Assembly (NCBI GenBank): GCA_029266945.1
Contig: JARIED010000001.1
Coordinates: 1 to 64,000 of the forward strand
Direction of reading: 5' to 3'
Length of the DNA: 64,000 nucleotides
Origin: Slackia sp.
GTDB lineage: Bacteria > Actinomycetota > Coriobacteriia > Coriobacteriales > Eggerthellaceae
Positions within the stretch are counted from its first letter, which is position 1. Every line of letters begins with the position of its first letter. Made by a program: the position numbers and the translations under genes. Shown here piece by piece: positions 46,225 through 55,124 of this stretch. The notes beneath the pieces were generated by a model. It saw only the letters and a program-made list of their open reading frames with translations. It was not told where the DNA came from and made no database searches.

Positions 46225-46779
46225 TCAGTACCCGCCTTTCCGAGAAACGGGGGCGTCGGACGAAGCGCCCGGAGCGCCGATCGCCTCCACCTGCCGGGTC
46301 GTTTGCGATCCCAGGTCATCGAGCATGGAGCGAGCGCTTTTGAACTGCCTGGTCAGACCGGCCTTCGCATCGCGGCGTTTCTCGCGCTCGACCTTGGATT
46401 CTTCCGTGATGGCCACCGCATTGGCCACCGCCACGCTGTGCGTATAGGACAGCGAAAGGGGAACTTCAACCACGCCCTGGTCGCGAGCGGCCTCGGCCGC
46501 TTTGCCATGCAACGCCACCGCGGGTTTGCCGCGGCCGTCACGCACCACTTCGACATCGGTCATGCGCACGCCGTGGGCGAGGATGCCCGTGCCGAGGGCT
46601 TTGCACACGGCTTCTTTCGCAGCGAAGCGGGCGGCGTAATGAGCGGCAGGATTGGGCTTGGCATCGCAGTAAGCCTGTTCTTCGGGCGTGAACGCCTTGC
46701 GTGCGAACGCAGGCGTGCGTGCGAGCACGGCTTTCATGCGTTCTATCTCGACGATATCGACTCCGAGGCCGACGGTCAT
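46225..46779 (-). CDS. acpS: Holo-[acyl-carrier-protein] synthase with C-terminal extension
   Basis: Transfers phosphopantetheine from CoA to acyl carrier protein. The first about 120 residues are a complete AcpS: VGLGVDIVEIERM with the Mg-binding Asp, RFAAKEAVCKALG with the Glu, and LSLSYTHSVAVANAVA. An extra 60 residues, rich in Lys, Arg and Ser, follow; the family normally ends near residue 125. The ATG at 46779 (AAAGGA upstream) is preferred over one five codons upstream. Confidence 0.93.
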   Translation of the reverse strand: MTVGLGVDIVEIERMKAVLARTPAFARKAFTPEEQAYCDAKPNPAAHYAARFAAKEAVCKALGTGILAHGVRMTDVEVVRDGRGKPAVALHGKAAEAARDQGVVEVPLSLSYTHSVAVANAVAITEESKVEREKRRDAKAGLTRQFKSARSMLDDLGSQTTRQVEAIGAPGASSDAPVSRKGGY

Positions 46780-46961
46780 GGGCGTTCCTTTCATCTGTCT
46801 CCGTCATTGTACTCCAGCGGAACTTGCAACACATGCAAAGCGTATGCGAACAAGCGAAAACGCAGCGCGCGAAACAATGAGGAACACGCCGTGGACACAT
46901 GACGACGACGGGCGCGACAAGCCCCTCGCCCCACCCCCCGCTCCTGCCTCCATAAACGACG

Positions 46962-46986
46962 AAGGCCGCGCACGAGGCGCGGCCTT
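46962..46986 (-). terminator. Terminator of the ferritin gene
   Basis: Perfect 10-bp stem AAGGCCGCGC / GCGCGGCCTT with a 5-nt loop, extended outward by CGACGA/TCGTCG; CGTCGTTTATGG follows on the minus strand, 56 nt past the stop. Confidence 0.68.
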
Positions 46987-47042
46987 TCGGTCGTCGAGGA
47001 TCCAGTCGCAGGCGCGGGCTTGCGCATGCCGCGAAGGTTTTC

Positions 47043-47558
47043 TTACGCGTTGGCGAGCGGCGAAGGCGTGACGTAAACGCGGGAAGCGTACTCGCGGTCA
47101 AGATCGTAGAGCGCCTTGGCATCGGAGCCGAACAGGCGCATCTTGGTGATCATGTCGTCGGCATGGGTTTCCTCTTCCATCTGCTCGTCGATGAACCAGT
47201 CGAGGAACTTCATGCAACGGTAATCCTTGACCTCGGCAGCAGCGGCGTAAATCGCGTTGATACGAGCGGTGATGTAGCGCTCGTGCTCGCCTGCGGCCTC
47301 AAGCGGACCCATGAAGTCGGTGAACTCCTTGTCGGGCTGGCCGATAGCGGCGAGCTTGATCTTCTCGCCGTTGTCATGCAGGTAGTTGCGGAAGATCAGA
47401 GCGTGGTCGCGCTCTTCGGCAGCCTGGATCATGTAGTAGTTCGCGTAGCCCTGCAGGCCCTCTTCCTCGTAGTAATCGGCAAACGACATGTACAGATACG
47501 CGCTGTAGAGTTCGGCGTTGATCTGGTCGTTGATCAGCTCGTACACCTTCTTGTCCAT
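47043..47558 (-). CDS. ftn: Ferritin
   Basis: Iron-storage protein that oxidises Fe(II) and stores it in a 24-subunit shell. 171 residues. Ferroxidase ligands are in NAELYSAYLYMSFADYYEEEGLQG (Glu), AAEERDHALIFRNYL (Glu and His), and DEQMEEETHADDM. GAAAGGAG precedes the ATG. It is transcribed alone and ends at the hairpin at 46962-46986. Confidence 0.96.
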   Translation of the reverse strand: MDKKVYELINDQINAELYSAYLYMSFADYYEEEGLQGYANYYMIQAAEERDHALIFRNYLHDNGEKIKLAAIGQPDKEFTDFMGPLEAAGEHERYITARINAIYAAAAEVKDYRCMKFLDWFIDEQMEEETHADDMITKMRLFGSDAKALYDLDREYASRVYVTPSPLANA

Positions 47559-47670
47559 TGAAACGCTCCTTTCCGAAACGCCGCGCGAGGCGGCTCGCCC
47601 ATTTTAATGCGGCCATTGTACGACGCGAGAAAACGCATACAGACGAAACGGCTCGAATCACAATAAGAAA

Positions 47671-47696
47671 AACGGCCCGCCGAGCGGCGGGCCGTT
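47671..47696 (-). terminator. Terminator of the degV gene
   Basis: Perfect 12-bp stem AACGGCCCGCCG / CGGCGGGCCGTT with a 2-nt loop, then TTTTTCTTATT on the minus strand. It lies 139 nt past the degV stop; the space between holds nothing I can name. Confidence 0.82.
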
Positions 47697-47835
47697 GCAG
47701 ATACATGAAGGATTATTTTCGGCGACCGTGCGCACGGAACATCGAGGGCCTTGCCAACGATATCTATGCCGACCCGCTCGTCGCCTTAGGCCTCGAGGAC
47801 GTCGAGCGCGGGCCACGGCAAGCCCGTGCGGGCGT

Positions 47836-48696
47836 TTAGTCGAGAATCTGAACGCCGACACCGATCAGGCCGGGGCCGGTATGGACTACCAGCGCGGGAG
47901 AGATCTGCTCGAAAACGAATTCCTCGGCGTCGGACATGGCCTCGCAACCCTGTTCGAACAACTCGCGGGCCTCTTCGTAAGCGCCGCCGTGCACCACCGC
48001 GAAACGGTAGCGCTTCGCGCCGGCCGCCTTCTTCTTCACGATGGAAAGGGCCTTCCTCAGCGAAGCCTTGCGGCCGTGGGCCTTCGCCACGGGAACATAG
48101 ACGCCCTCATCGTTACAGGCAATGATGGGGCGCACGTCGAGCGCCGAGCCGATCGAGTACACGGCCTTGCTGATGCGGCCGCCCTTGTACAGGTATTCGA
48201 GGGTATCCACGCAGAAATACGCATGGGTGGACTGGGCGGAGCGATAGGCTCTCTCGATGATTTCCTCGAACGGAACGCCCTGCTTCGCCAGGCGTGCGGC
48301 CTCGACTGCGGTGAGGCCCGAACCCAAACCGATCCTCTTGGTATCGACTATTTCGACCGTCAGGTCGCGATAGCCGGTGGCAACGCTTTTAAGCAGGTTG
48401 TACGTACCGGAAAGGCCCGAGGAAATGGTGACGCCGATGACATGGGTCACGCCTTCCGCCACCATGACGTCGAAGGCTTCAGCCACGTCGGACGGAGAAG
48501 GTGTGGACGTGCGCGGGATTTCTTCGGAGAAGCGCGCATATACTTCATCAGGCTGGATGTCCACACGGTCGCGATACGACGCATCGTGATAGTTGATATG
48601 CAATGCAACTACGTAAATACCCAGTTCATCGGCAAGTTCGACAGGAACGTCCGAGCACGAATCGGTGATCACGGCGATTTTTTGAGCCTTTTCCAT
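47836..48696 (-). CDS. DegV family fatty-acid-binding protein
   Basis: 286 residues. DegV proteins bind fatty acids and, as FakB, present them to the kinase FakA. The hallmarks are IAVITDSCSDVPVELADELGI, PRTSTPSPSDVAEAF, ISSGLSGTYN (lipid carboxylate site) and DTLEYLYKGGRIS. GGGATCGC precedes the ATG. A good promoter (TTGACA-17-TAATCT) lies upstream and overlaps the one for the divergent DUF1836 gene. fakA is not in the window. Confidence 0.95.
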   Translation of the reverse strand: MEKAQKIAVITDSCSDVPVELADELGIYVVALHINYHDASYRDRVDIQPDEVYARFSEEIPRTSTPSPSDVAEAFDVMVAEGVTHVIGVTISSGLSGTYNLLKSVATGYRDLTVEIVDTKRIGLGSGLTAVEAARLAKQGVPFEEIIERAYRSAQSTHAYFCVDTLEYLYKGGRISKAVYSIGSALDVRPIIACNDEGVYVPVAKAHGRKASLRKALSIVKKKAAGAKRYRFAVVHGGAYEEARELFEQGCEAMSDAEEFVFEQISPALVVHTGPGLIGVGVQILD

Positions 48697-48728
48697 GCGA
48701 TCCCTTTTTCTCGACTACATCTAGTATT

Positions 48729-48764
48729 CATTACCAGATTATGTAATGATTCATATCATGTCAA
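48729..48764. promoter_or_regulatory. Overlapping divergent promoters of degV and the DUF1836 gene with a palindrome
   Basis: Minus strand: TTGACA (48759-48764), 17 bp, TAATCT (48736-48741), for degV. Plus strand: TTACCA (48731-48736), 17 bp, TATCAT (48754-48759), for the DUF1836 gene. The inverted repeat TCATTAC-N8-GTAATGA (48728-48749) covers the degV -10 and the plus-strand -35, an ideal operator position. Confidence 0.6.
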
Positions 48765-48846
48765 GTAATGTGAAGTTTACAAGAAAGCATCGTGGTGTCC
48801 TTCTCGGCCATCGCGAAAACCGCCCGGACGACGATAAGCTACGCAT

Positions 48847-49458
48847 ATGGAACCTTTGAAGAACACCGAAGAAACTCCGAACGCTTCCGAACGCGCCATG
48901 CGCGACTTCGAAGCGTTCGTGCAAACGCTGCATTTTCCGAGATACCGCGAGCTGCCGGCCATCGAACTGTACATGGACCAAGTGCTCACGTACGTAGACG
49001 ACCAGCTGCGCCCCCTGCTTCCCGAGGGCGAGAAACTGCTCACGTCGTCGATGGTGAACAACTACGTCAAGCAGAAGCTCATCCCCATGCCCACGCAGAA
49101 ACGCTACGGGCGCGAACACGTGGCGCTGCTCATCTTCATCTGCCTGATGAAGCGTTCCGTCTCAATCGCCGACATTCAAAGGCTGTTCACCATGCAGGCG
49201 GCGGCTTCGTCCACCGAGCGCGCGTACGACTTCTTCTGCACGGCGGCCGAAGAAAGCCTGCGTTCGCTGTTCTGCGGCACGACGCGCGCCCGCAACCTGA
49301 GCGAATGGGCGATCGAAGACCCGAGCGGATTCGCGTTCTCGCTGCGCATCGCGCAGGCCGACGCGCTTTCGCTGGAACGCAAAATGGTGATCGCGGCCGC
49401 GACGACGATCGCCAACAAGGTCTATCTGGAAAAATGCCTGGAGTTCGCGAGCCTTTAG
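48847..49458 (+). CDS. DUF1836 protein, probable MerR-like DNA-binding regulator
   Basis: 203 residues. The DUF1836 core spans about 30-140: YMDQVLTYVDDQLRPLL, LLTSSMVNNYVKQKLIP (a MerR-like winged-helix pattern) and YGREHVALLIFICLMKRSVSIADIQ. Such proteins are thought to bind DNA. The start has no clear ribosome site. It is divergent from degV, and the palindrome between the overlapping promoters suggests it regulates degV and itself; this is an inference. Confidence 0.85.
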   Translation: MEPLKNTEETPNASERAMRDFEAFVQTLHFPRYRELPAIELYMDQVLTYVDDQLRPLLPEGEKLLTSSMVNNYVKQKLIPMPTQKRYGREHVALLIFICLMKRSVSIADIQRLFTMQAAASSTERAYDFFCTAAEESLRSLFCGTTRARNLSEWAIEDPSGFAFSLRIAQADALSLERKMVIAAATTIANKVYLEKCLEFASL

Positions 49459-49481
49459 GCCCCTATACGGAACGGACGGAC

Positions 49482-49916
49482 ATGAACACCGAAGAAGCCA
49501 TCGAACGTGCCTACGAACGCCTGGGCGAGCGCATTCGCGAGAAGTTCCGCTGCAAAGACATCGCACGCGACATCGTCACGTTGGCGGGCATGGCGGAAAT
49601 CTACTGCGCCGACCACCATGACGACGGGCAACGCATGCCGTTTCGCAGCAAGGCAGTCGAGGCGGGCGTCTACCCTGCGCGTAAGGTGCCGCGCCTGTGC
49701 CCCGATTGCGCCATGCACGTGCGCTACGGCGAGGTGAGGCGGGCGCTGTGCACGCGCGACCCCAGGCCATCGTGCAAAACATGCTCGAACCACTGCTATG
49801 CGCCCGACGAAGCGGCCTGGCAGCGCACGTGCATGGCATACGCCGGGCCGCGCGCGATGTTCCGAGGACACGCGATCGACGCGATCAGGCACCTAATCCA
49901 AACCCGCCGAAGCTAA
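49482..49916 (+). CDS. YgbA-like protein (nitrous oxide-stimulated promoter family)
   Basis: 144 residues. Family signature: MAEIYCADHHDD, then a cysteine cluster CPDCAMHVRYGEVRRALC and CKTCSNHCYAPD, and MAYAGPRAMFRGHAIDAIRHL. The cysteines suggest metal or iron-sulfur binding. E. coli YgbA is linked to nitrosative stress. The ATG at 49482 follows the DUF1836 stop by 23 nt, so both may be one operon. The ribosome site is weak. Confidence 0.88.
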   Translation: MNTEEAIERAYERLGERIREKFRCKDIARDIVTLAGMAEIYCADHHDDGQRMPFRSKAVEAGVYPARKVPRLCPDCAMHVRYGEVRRALCTRDPRPSCKTCSNHCYAPDEAAWQRTCMAYAGPRAMFRGHAIDAIRHLIQTRRS

Positions 49917-49952
49917 CCGACAGTGCAAGAGAGAGGGGCGGCGAAATGTCCC

Positions 49953-49980
49953 GCGCGCCCTCGTTCGGGTGCGCGCTTTT
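49953..49980 (+). terminator. Terminator of the ygbA-like gene
   Basis: Stem GCGCGC / GCGCGC, extended by CC/GG with a bulged T, followed directly by TTTT, 36 nt past the stop. The next 250 nt to the ZIP terminator are moderately AT-rich and hold no gene. Confidence 0.68.
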
Positions 49981-50230
49981 ACGTACTTTGGATTTTTCGG
50001 GCCTTCTCGGCCAAAAAATGCGAGGTTTGGCACGAAAACCGAGCGGGGCGCGTCGTCTCATGCGGAAAATTAGCCGTTTGCGATGGAAAACATACCGTTA
50101 ACCGCAGCTCAACCGCTTCGCACCCCTTCGACACCGCCTCCTTTGTGGCAGAACCTCGAAAAAATGACCTGAGAGGCCTCTTTTTTCCAAACTTCACGAT
50201 GAGCGGAGCCGAAAAGGCGTGCCACGGAAA

Positions 50231-50251
50231 AGGCCCTCGGTGCGAGGGCCT
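50231..50251 (-). terminator. Terminator of the ZIP transporter gene
   Basis: Perfect 9-bp stem AGGCCCTCG / CGAGGGCCT with a 3-nt loop; TTTTCC follows on the minus strand, 69 nt past the stop. Confidence 0.72.
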
Positions 50252-50320
50252 GAAAACGCGAAAGCAACCCGACCGGAGCCGTCGGCCGAACGTCGCAAAG
50301 AACGGGCCGACCCGCCTGCC

Positions 50321-51115
50321 TTAGCCCAACGCGACGTCGAGGACCATCATGGTCAGAAAGCCCAACATGACGCCGGCGGTGCCCCAGTTGGCGTGGTCGC
50401 CCAAATGCGCCTCGGGAATAAGCTCCTCGACCACGACGAACATCATCGCGCCCGCCGAGAAGGCCAGCATCCATGGCATGTACGGCATGACGAATCCCAC
50501 GCCCAGCACCACCAGGCAGCCGAACACCGGCTCGGCCAGGCCCGAGAGCGTGCCCATGGCGAATGCCTTCGGGCTGCTCATGCCCTCCTGCGCAAGCGGC
50601 AGCGAAACCGCGGCGCCCTCGGGGATATTCTGAATGCCGATGCCAAGCGCAAGCGCTGTGGCCATGCCGAACAGCGCGGGGTCGGCGCCTTGCTGCGCCG
50701 CCATAGCGAACAGCAGGCCGACGCTCATGCCCTCGGGAATGTTATGCAACGTGACGGCCGTGAACAGCAGCGTCGAACGACCCCAGCGCGACGGAAGGCC
50801 CTCGGCGCGGCCCTTTCCTATATTGAGATGCGGCAACAGCGCATGCAAGACGAACAGGAACAACGCACCCAGAATGAAACCGCCCGCCGCGGTAATCCAG
50901 CCGATCTGGCCCGCTTCCTCGGCTTTTTCGATAGCGGGAATCAGTAGGCTCCAAACGCTTGCGGCGATCATCACGCCGGCGGCGAAGCCCAGAAACAGCG
51001 TCTGTGCGACGCCGCCCTTCTTGCCGCGCAGCAAAAACACCGCCGCGGCGCCGAGCGCCGTGCACGCGAACGTGAAACCCGTGCCCGCTGCGGCTCCCAA
51101 AAACGATTCGACCAT
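50321..51115 (-). CDS. ZIP family divalent metal transporter
   Basis: 264 residues with eight transmembrane helices. The metal-binding motifs are HNIPEGMSVG in helix IV and NIPEGAAVSLP in helix V; VVEELIPEAH is in helix VII. Imports zinc, iron or manganese; it resembles the ZupT/GufA branch. The ATG at 51115 follows AAAGG. No metal-regulator gene is adjacent. Confidence 0.93.
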   Translation of the reverse strand: MVESFLGAAAGTGFTFACTALGAAAVFLLRGKKGGVAQTLFLGFAAGVMIAASVWSLLIPAIEKAEEAGQIGWITAAGGFILGALFLFVLHALLPHLNIGKGRAEGLPSRWGRSTLLFTAVTLHNIPEGMSVGLLFAMAAQQGADPALFGMATALALGIGIQNIPEGAAVSLPLAQEGMSSPKAFAMGTLSGLAEPVFGCLVVLGVGFVMPYMPWMLAFSAGAMMFVVVEELIPEAHLGDHANWGTAGVMLGFLTMMVLDVALG

Positions 51116-51477
51116 ATCAAACCTTTCACACGCGGCCCCCAGGCCGCAACGAAATCCTACCTTGGCGCCCGCCGCAAAAAGGACGACGAAAACGCATCGA
51201 CCCATAATACGCCGGAAGCGCGTCCGCGCGACCAGAAATGACATGCCGAATACCCTGAACACGCCCAGGGTACGGCACCGTTCGCCGGCGGCCGGTAGCG
51301 GCGGCGCGCATGTCGCCGCGCATTCCCGCATATGAGGGAAAAATGCACTCGCGCGTACGCCGCGGACGAGCAATACCGTGCATAATGGAAGGGGAACCAC
51401 GCGATCGAAGCGATTGCAGCAGGCGCTTTCGATCCGCATCCGGCCAAGGGACATTCTGCCAGAACAGAGGGGGAAGC
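51116..51477. other. Gap between divergent ZIP and aminotransferase genes
   Basis: 362 nt that must hold promoters for both genes. I see no consensus -35/-10 pair and no coding potential with a ribosome site. Confidence 0.5.
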
Positions 51478-52671
51478 ATGATCAATCAGCGCATGTACGA
51501 ATTGGGCAGCGAGCCGTCTGCCATTCGCGAGCTTTTCGCCTACGGCCTCGCCCGTAAAGAGGAAATAGGCGACGAAAACGTCTTTGACTTCAGCTTGGGC
51601 AACCCCAGTGTCGCCGCTCCCGAGGCCGTGAAGAAAGCGGCGCTCGAACTACTGGAGATGCCCGCGCAGCAGGTGCACGGCTACACGCCCGCACCTGGCG
51701 CACCCGGCGTGCGCGCAGCAATTGCGGCGTCGCTCAACCGCAGATTCGGCACCTCGTATAACGGCAACAACCTGTACATGACGGTGGGCGCGGCGGCATC
51801 CATTTCCATCTCGATCAACGCGCTGGGCACGCCGGGCGACGAATTCATGGTAATCGCCCCGTATTTCCCCGAATATCGCGTCTGGATCGAGAACGCCGGG
51901 TGCGTCTGCGTCGAAACGCCCGCACGCATCGGAAGCTTCCAGCTTGATATCGAAGCGATCGAGGATGCCATCACCGAACGCACCAAGGCCATTATCGTGA
52001 ACTCGCCCAACAATCCCACCGGCGCGGTCTATCCCGAATGCGACCTAGTCGAGCTGGCCAACACGCTTCGCCGCAAGCAGGGCGAATACGGCCATCCGAT
52101 TTATCTGATTTCCGACGAGCCCTATCGCGAAATCGTCTATGGCGACACCAACGCGGCGTTCATTCCCACGCTCTTCGAGAACACGCTGGTGTGCTACTCG
52201 TATTCGAAATCGCTCAGCCTGCCCGGCGAGCGCATCGGCTACGTGCTGGTTCCGCCCGCGGCGGCCGATGCCGCCGACGCCTACGCCGCCGTATGCGGCG
52301 CGGGCAGGGCGCTCGGCTACGTCTGTGCACCCACGCTATTCCAGGGCGTCATCGAGAAATGCGTCGACGAGCCCTGCGACGTCGAAACATATCGCGAGAA
52401 CCGCGACACCCTGTACGACGGCCTGGCCAAGCTGGGCTACGAATGCGTGGCGCCCCAGGGAGCCTTCTACCTGTGGATGCGCGCGCTCGAACCCGATGCG
52501 AAAGCGTTCTCCGAACGCGCGAAAAAGCATGAGCTGCTGGTGGTGCCGAGCGATAGCTTCGGCATCGAAGGGTGGGTACGTATCGGCTACTGCGTCGACC
52601 GCGCGGTTATCGACGGCGCGATGCCGGCGTTCGCCGCACTGATGCGCGAATACCAGGCCGAAAGCCTCTAG
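51478..52671 (+). CDS. Class I/II pyridoxal-phosphate aminotransferase
   Basis: 397 residues, fold type I. FDFSLGNPSVAAPEAV and HGYTPAPGAPGVRAAIA form the substrate end; NSPNNPTGAVY holds the PLP-ring Asn; ISDEPYREIVYG the Asp; and YSKSLSLPGERIGY the Schiff-base Lys. It probably acts on aspartate, alanine or aromatic amino acids; specificity cannot be read. The ATG at 51478 follows AGAGGGGGAAG. Monocistronic with its own terminator. Confidence 0.93.
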   Translation: MINQRMYELGSEPSAIRELFAYGLARKEEIGDENVFDFSLGNPSVAAPEAVKKAALELLEMPAQQVHGYTPAPGAPGVRAAIAASLNRRFGTSYNGNNLYMTVGAAASISISINALGTPGDEFMVIAPYFPEYRVWIENAGCVCVETPARIGSFQLDIEAIEDAITERTKAIIVNSPNNPTGAVYPECDLVELANTLRRKQGEYGHPIYLISDEPYREIVYGDTNAAFIPTLFENTLVCYSYSKSLSLPGERIGYVLVPPAAADAADAYAAVCGAGRALGYVCAPTLFQGVIEKCVDEPCDVETYRENRDTLYDGLAKLGYECVAPQGAFYLWMRALEPDAKAFSERAKKHELLVVPSDSFGIEGWVRIGYCVDRAVIDGAMPAFAALMREYQAESL

Positions 52672-52693
52672 CGGAATGATCCGAACGCAGACG

Positions 52694-52729
52694 AAGCGGG
52701 CCGGCACACAATGCGCCAGCCCGCTTTTT
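52694..52729 (+). terminator. Terminator of the aminotransferase gene
   Basis: Stem AAGCGGGC / GCCCGCTT with an inner GGC/GCC pairing, then TTTTT, 23 nt past the stop. Confidence 0.82.
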
Positions 52730-52894
52730 CACGCCGCAAGCGGCACGCGCAGACCCGCAATCCGCCCTGAAACAATCGAATTCGTGCAACCGTTGCATAA
52801 ATTCGAGCGGACCCGACCGGCGACGGCCGAAAAATGAACGGAGGGCGCAGCTACGAACTGTGCCCTCCCCTTCGCCCGATCGGGCCTGCATACG

Positions 52895-54355
52895 TTAGAA
52901 CGTACCGAACATGTAGTCGAATTCTTCCTCGGCGGAATCCTCATCGATGATCCAGGCATCGCCCTGCTTCACGAAATCGAACGCCGCGAAATACGTGGTC
53001 ATTTCAGTGGCGTCGGCCATGGTCTGGCTGAACAGCTCCGCCACCTTCGCCTTGGCTTCGACATCGGCCGCCGTATCCGAATCGATAGTCCGGCTATAAG
53101 CCGCAACAGCGTCGCCGAAGTTCATCAGGAAATCGAAGACATCGCGCTCGGTAGTGTCGACGTATACCGTAGCCGTGTCGCCGTCGACGAAAACGCTGTC
53201 GATTTCATACGAGAAGTCGGCCAGCACCCATTCGGCGAACGCCGCGGAGTCGATGCCCATCTCTGCGTAATCGGCTCCGAAATTCTGCTCGAAAGATTCG
53301 GCGTATTCTTCGGAAAGCTCTTCCTTGAACTTCACATCCTTCGCGACGATGCCATCAAAAAGTACGACGACCTGGTCATATACGGCCTGCTGGTCCTTGT
53401 CCATATCGAGCGCGCCGGCCGCCGAAGACCAGCTGGTCGATTCGTTCGAAGGCGAAACGTATGCAGGCGTGTCTTCATAAATCTCATCGATCGACGACGC
53501 CACGCTGTAGCCGAACATCATCACGACCACCGTGAACACGATCATCAGCACCGAGAACACAATACCCAAGATGCCGCAGACCTTGCCGCCCGTAGCCTTG
53601 CCGCTATGACCGAACATACGCGTAGCCTTGCCGGCGAAAACAATGGCTACGATACCCAAGATAATGCCGACGATCGGAATGAATGAAAACACGATTGCCA
53701 GGATGCCGCAGACCAAAGCAGCCGTCGCCTTGCTATTGCCGATAGGAGCATTCGGCGTCGGGGGCGGCGGATAGGCGCCCATAGGCACAGCGGCGGGCTG
53801 AGGCGCGGGACCGCCCGGCTGCGCGGGGGTTCCCATGGGCTGCGTCGGCGCGGCGGCGGGCGCGCCCATAGGCTGAACGGGCGCAAACGCAGGAGCGGCG
53901 ACGGAACCGGCCGCAGGCGCCTGCGGAGCGACTGGCGCCTTCGGAGCCGGCGGCACGGGAGCCGCAGCAGAAGCTACAGACTGGACGGAAGCGGCGGGCG
54001 ACTCGATCGGAGCCGCAGGTTGAGCCGGCGCCTCGGCGGGCGCGGCCGGAGCCGCATCAGGCGAGCTCTTCGAAGCTGCAGGTTCTGTCGACTTGTCTGC
54101 GCGATCCGCAGGAGATTGCGGCGCGAGCGCTGGAGACGCCTTCGGGGCTTCGGGCCGGACCGGCGCTTCCGCAAGAGATTCCTTCGGAACGGCAGGAGCC
54201 TCGACCGGCGCGGCCTTCGGGGCCGCAGGTTCGGCCGACTTATCTACGGAATCGCAAGCAGGCTTACTTTCTTCGGACGCCTGCGCATCGAAAGCGGCGG
54301 GACGGTCATCGTCGGGAGAAGGCTGCGGTGCCATCGGCTTGGTTTTGTCTTCCAT
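52895..54355 (-). CDS. DUF4190-type membrane protein with Pro/Ala-rich N-terminus
   Basis: 486 residues in three parts. Residues 1 to about 215 are a low-complexity, Pro/Ala/Glu-rich region, disordered and probably in the cytoplasm. Two transmembrane helices around AALVCGILAIVFSFIPIVG and GKVCGILGIVFSVLMIVFT are typical of DUF4190. The C-terminal 200 residues are acidic and fold-like, probably outside the cell, resembling lumazine-binding-like lipoprotein domains. AAGGAGGAACC precedes the ATG. Function unknown. Confidence 0.8.
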   Translation of the reverse strand: MEDKTKPMAPQPSPDDDRPAAFDAQASEESKPACDSVDKSAEPAAPKAAPVEAPAVPKESLAEAPVRPEAPKASPALAPQSPADRADKSTEPAASKSSPDAAPAAPAEAPAQPAAPIESPAASVQSVASAAAPVPPAPKAPVAPQAPAAGSVAAPAFAPVQPMGAPAAAPTQPMGTPAQPGGPAPQPAAVPMGAYPPPPTPNAPIGNSKATAALVCGILAIVFSFIPIVGIILGIVAIVFAGKATRMFGHSGKATGGKVCGILGIVFSVLMIVFTVVVMMFGYSVASSIDEIYEDTPAYVSPSNESTSWSSAAGALDMDKDQQAVYDQVVVLFDGIVAKDVKFKEELSEEYAESFEQNFGADYAEMGIDSAAFAEWVLADFSYEIDSVFVDGDTATVYVDTTERDVFDFLMNFGDAVAAYSRTIDSDTAADVEAKAKVAELFSQTMADATEMTTYFAAFDFVKQGDAWIIDEDSAEEEFDYMFGTF

Positions 54356-54586
54356 GGTTCCTCCTTGCGGAACGCGGCGGCTCTTCCCCTGGTCGATGCC
54401 GCCTTTTTCGCCCGTAGTATAGTGGAAAAATCCGATGGAAAACCCCTGATTTCTGCGATATTTCGGCAAGATGCCGCGAACAAAAACGTCACGTAGAGCG
54501 ACATTCATCAGCTTCTTTCGGCGTGCGCAGCCGCTTTGCCCGCAGAAGCCGCGCACGCTTTCCATTCCGCAAGAAGCACGCTCGGC

Positions 54587-54877
54587 CTATGCGCGAACGA
54601 GTTTCTTTTCCACATCCTTATCCAACTTCCTGTTGCGGAAATACACGGCCCAGTTCACGCCGAGGCATGCCAGATTCAGGAAGTACACGATCAGCACCCA
54701 GTTAATCAGGCCTGCGCAGAATTTCGCGCCGATGCCCGCCACATAGCCCAGCGAAATGAGCATGAGAAACTGCCAGCTGGTGCCTGCCGCCGTACGCGCC
54801 TTATAGCTCTTGTAGGCATTCATCGGCCACGAAAGGCCGAAGCAAATCAACATGATCGCCTCGAGTATTTCCGCCAT
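54587..54877 (-). CDS. Small membrane protein, PQ-loop/SemiSWEET-like
   Basis: 96 residues with three transmembrane helices. The start MAEILEAIMLICFGLSWPMNA, then YKARTAAGTSWQFLMLISLGY and WVLIVYFLNLACLGVNWAVYF resemble half-transporters of the SemiSWEET or YgjV type, including a WP dipeptide in helix 1. GGGGGAACG lies before the ATG. It stands alone beside the reductase wreck and looks intact. Confidence 0.72.
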   Translation of the reverse strand: MAEILEAIMLICFGLSWPMNAYKSYKARTAAGTSWQFLMLISLGYVAGIGAKFCAGLINWVLIVYFLNLACLGVNWAVYFRNRKLDKDVEKKLVRA

Positions 54878-55124
54878 CGTCCGTTCCCCCTTCTTCGCAG
54901 CGTCGCGCATGCGATTCGAACACAAACCTGACCTATGGTAGCGATACCGAGGTCCTCTGCCAAACGATGAAGGACGAACCAGGCGCAAAACGAGGCGCAT
55001 CCACAGGAACAGCGCGTCCATGAAACACCCTCGAAACGAAAAGCGGACCCGAAGGCCCCCGAAACAGAAACGCCGCAGAAGGGAGGGAGGGGATGACGTT
55101 CCGGGAATCGATTGGAAACGACAA

